Shown here: one piece after another, positions 63,454-64,000 of the stretch
Layout of the letters: each line of letters begins with the position of its first letter
Numbering within the stretch: position 1 is the stretch's first letter
Source of the DNA: Geomonas azotofigens
Lineage (GTDB): Bacteria > Desulfobacterota > Desulfuromonadia > Geobacterales > Geobacteraceae
Length of the DNA stretch: 64,000 bases
Direction of reading: 5' to 3'
Assembly (NCBI RefSeq): GCF_018919395.1
Contig: NZ_JAHLME010000001.1
Location: 1,054,001-1,118,000, forward strand
Position numbers and translations under genes: made by a program
The notes under the pieces: model-generated
The model's input: only the letters and a program-made list of their open reading frames with translations
The model's database searches: none
Told to the model about the DNA's origin: nothing

Positions 63454-64000
63454 TCACACCCGGATCAAGGTGCCGATCTTCTCCTTGCGGATCGCCATCC
63501 CAACGGTGCCGCGCTTGTGGCCGTTGACGATGCGAATCTCCTTCACGTTGGCCATGTCGCGCAAGAGATAGAGCATCTTGCGCTCCAGGACCATGTCCTC
63601 CATGTCGAGCTTGATGAGATCTTCCACCGTGATCTCCTCGATCAGTTCCGCCTTCGGGTTGACGCGGGGGTCTTCGGTGAAGAGGCCGTCCACGTTTTTG
63701 ACCAGGATGCAACTCTTCGCGCCCAGCACCTCCGCCATGAGCAGCGCGCCGGTATCGGTTCGGTGCGGAGGGATCAGCCCGGTCTCCGGCGGGTGCTCGT
63801 AAAGGCCGTAGGGAGGCGTGCCGTGGATCACCGGCAGCAGCTTCAGGTGCAGCATGGTGGGGAGATCGAGGAGGTCGCCGGTCTTCACCCGGCTGCCGCC
63901 CCACTTCGACAGGAGCAGGGTCACGATCTCCGCGTTCTGCTCGCTGATCTTGCCCGCCAGTTCGGCGAGAACGCCGGTCGGCATGCCGAGGTCGATCCCG
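63454..64000 (-). CDS. amino acid kinase family, molybdenum-storage-like (5' end beyond window)
   Basis: The C-terminal 181 residues are visible; the frame runs past the window edge. The block PPHRTDTGALLMAEVLGAKS, then VKNVDGLFTEDPRVNP and EIRIVNGHKRGTVGMAI, match the Azotobacter molybdenum storage protein subunits (MosA/MosB) more closely than uridylate kinase or aspartokinase. These proteins bind ATP and pack polyoxomolybdate or tungstate clusters. The storage role is by homology. The start lies beyond 64000. Confidence 0.82.
   Translation of the reverse strand, partial: GIDLGMPTGVLAELAGKISEQNAEIVTLLLSKWGGSRVKTGDLLDLPTMLHLKLLPVIHGTPPYGLYEHPPETGLIPPHRTDTGALLMAEVLGAKSCILVKNVDGLFTEDPRVNPKAELIEEITVEDLIKLDMEDMVLERKMLYLLRDMANVKEIRIVNGHKRGTVGMAIRKEKIGTLIRV

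Overview
The window is about 64 kb of high-GC chromosomal DNA that reads as a member of the Geobacteraceae (Desulfuromonadota; Geobacter, Citrifermentans or Geomonas type). This is inferred from gene content: a membrane-bound hya [NiFe] uptake hydrogenase, many PilZ, HDOD and hybrid-kinase signalling genes, a SAM-I riboswitch ahead of metX, and a molybdenum-storage-like protein. I see no rRNA, tRNA, CRISPR array, insertion sequence or prophage. The region looks like ordinary chromosome rather than an island.

Layout. 1-10.8 kb (minus): recC, recB, recD, an alpha/beta hydrolase and rmuC form a double-strand-break repair cluster. 10.9-14.5 kb (plus): a NodB-type deacetylase, a membrane-anchored EEP-family phosphodiesterase, and an acetate kinase homologue with altered nucleotide-binding loops. 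14.6-19.7 kb (minus): metX under a SAM-I riboswitch, then a four-gene unit (TIGR02757 protein, PabB-PabC fusion, beta-hydroxyacid dehydrogenase, small membrane protein). 20.1-23.3 kb (minus): dapF, HIT protein, nfo, macrodomain and dtd, tightly packed. 23.4-29.9 kb (mostly plus): Rrf2 regulator and larE, small heat shock protein, two 57-aa proteins, polA, and a membrane PilZ protein. 29.9-32.6 kb (minus): HDOD protein and a GspE/PilB-type ATPase. 32.9-37.9 kb: Smr, ROK kinase, FKBP-like protein, DUF2235 hydrolase, thiamine-binding-like protein and an NAD(P)-binding protein. 38-45.9 kb: signalling genes (receiver, PilZ, cytidylate-kinase-like; MarR with an FMN protein; two hybrid histidine kinases and a response regulator). 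46-55.3 kb (minus): modA, the hya hydrogenase operon with a monohaem lipoprotein, the NarXL-type pair upstream of it, and a Tat-exported C_GCAxxG_C_C protein. 55.4-62.7 kb (minus): a complete TetR-TolC-HlyD-ABC-ABC-permease-permease efflux operon. 62.9-64 kb: a small lipoprotein, a 70-aa protein and the C-terminal part of a molybdenum-storage-like kinase.

The regulatory sequences are the most informative part. They include a SAM-I riboswitch with terminator and promoter, tandem 13-bp palindromes in the tetR promoter, a dyad inside the marR promoter that implies a leaderless or nearly leaderless mRNA, and a strong promoter with a leader dyad ahead of the NarX-type kinase. Two families of short intergenic palindromes recur. 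I did not find a convincing wholly new multi-gene system. The best candidates for new biology are the altered acetate kinase, the response regulator with a four-cysteine tail, and the possible coupling of the NarXL-type pair to the hya operon.
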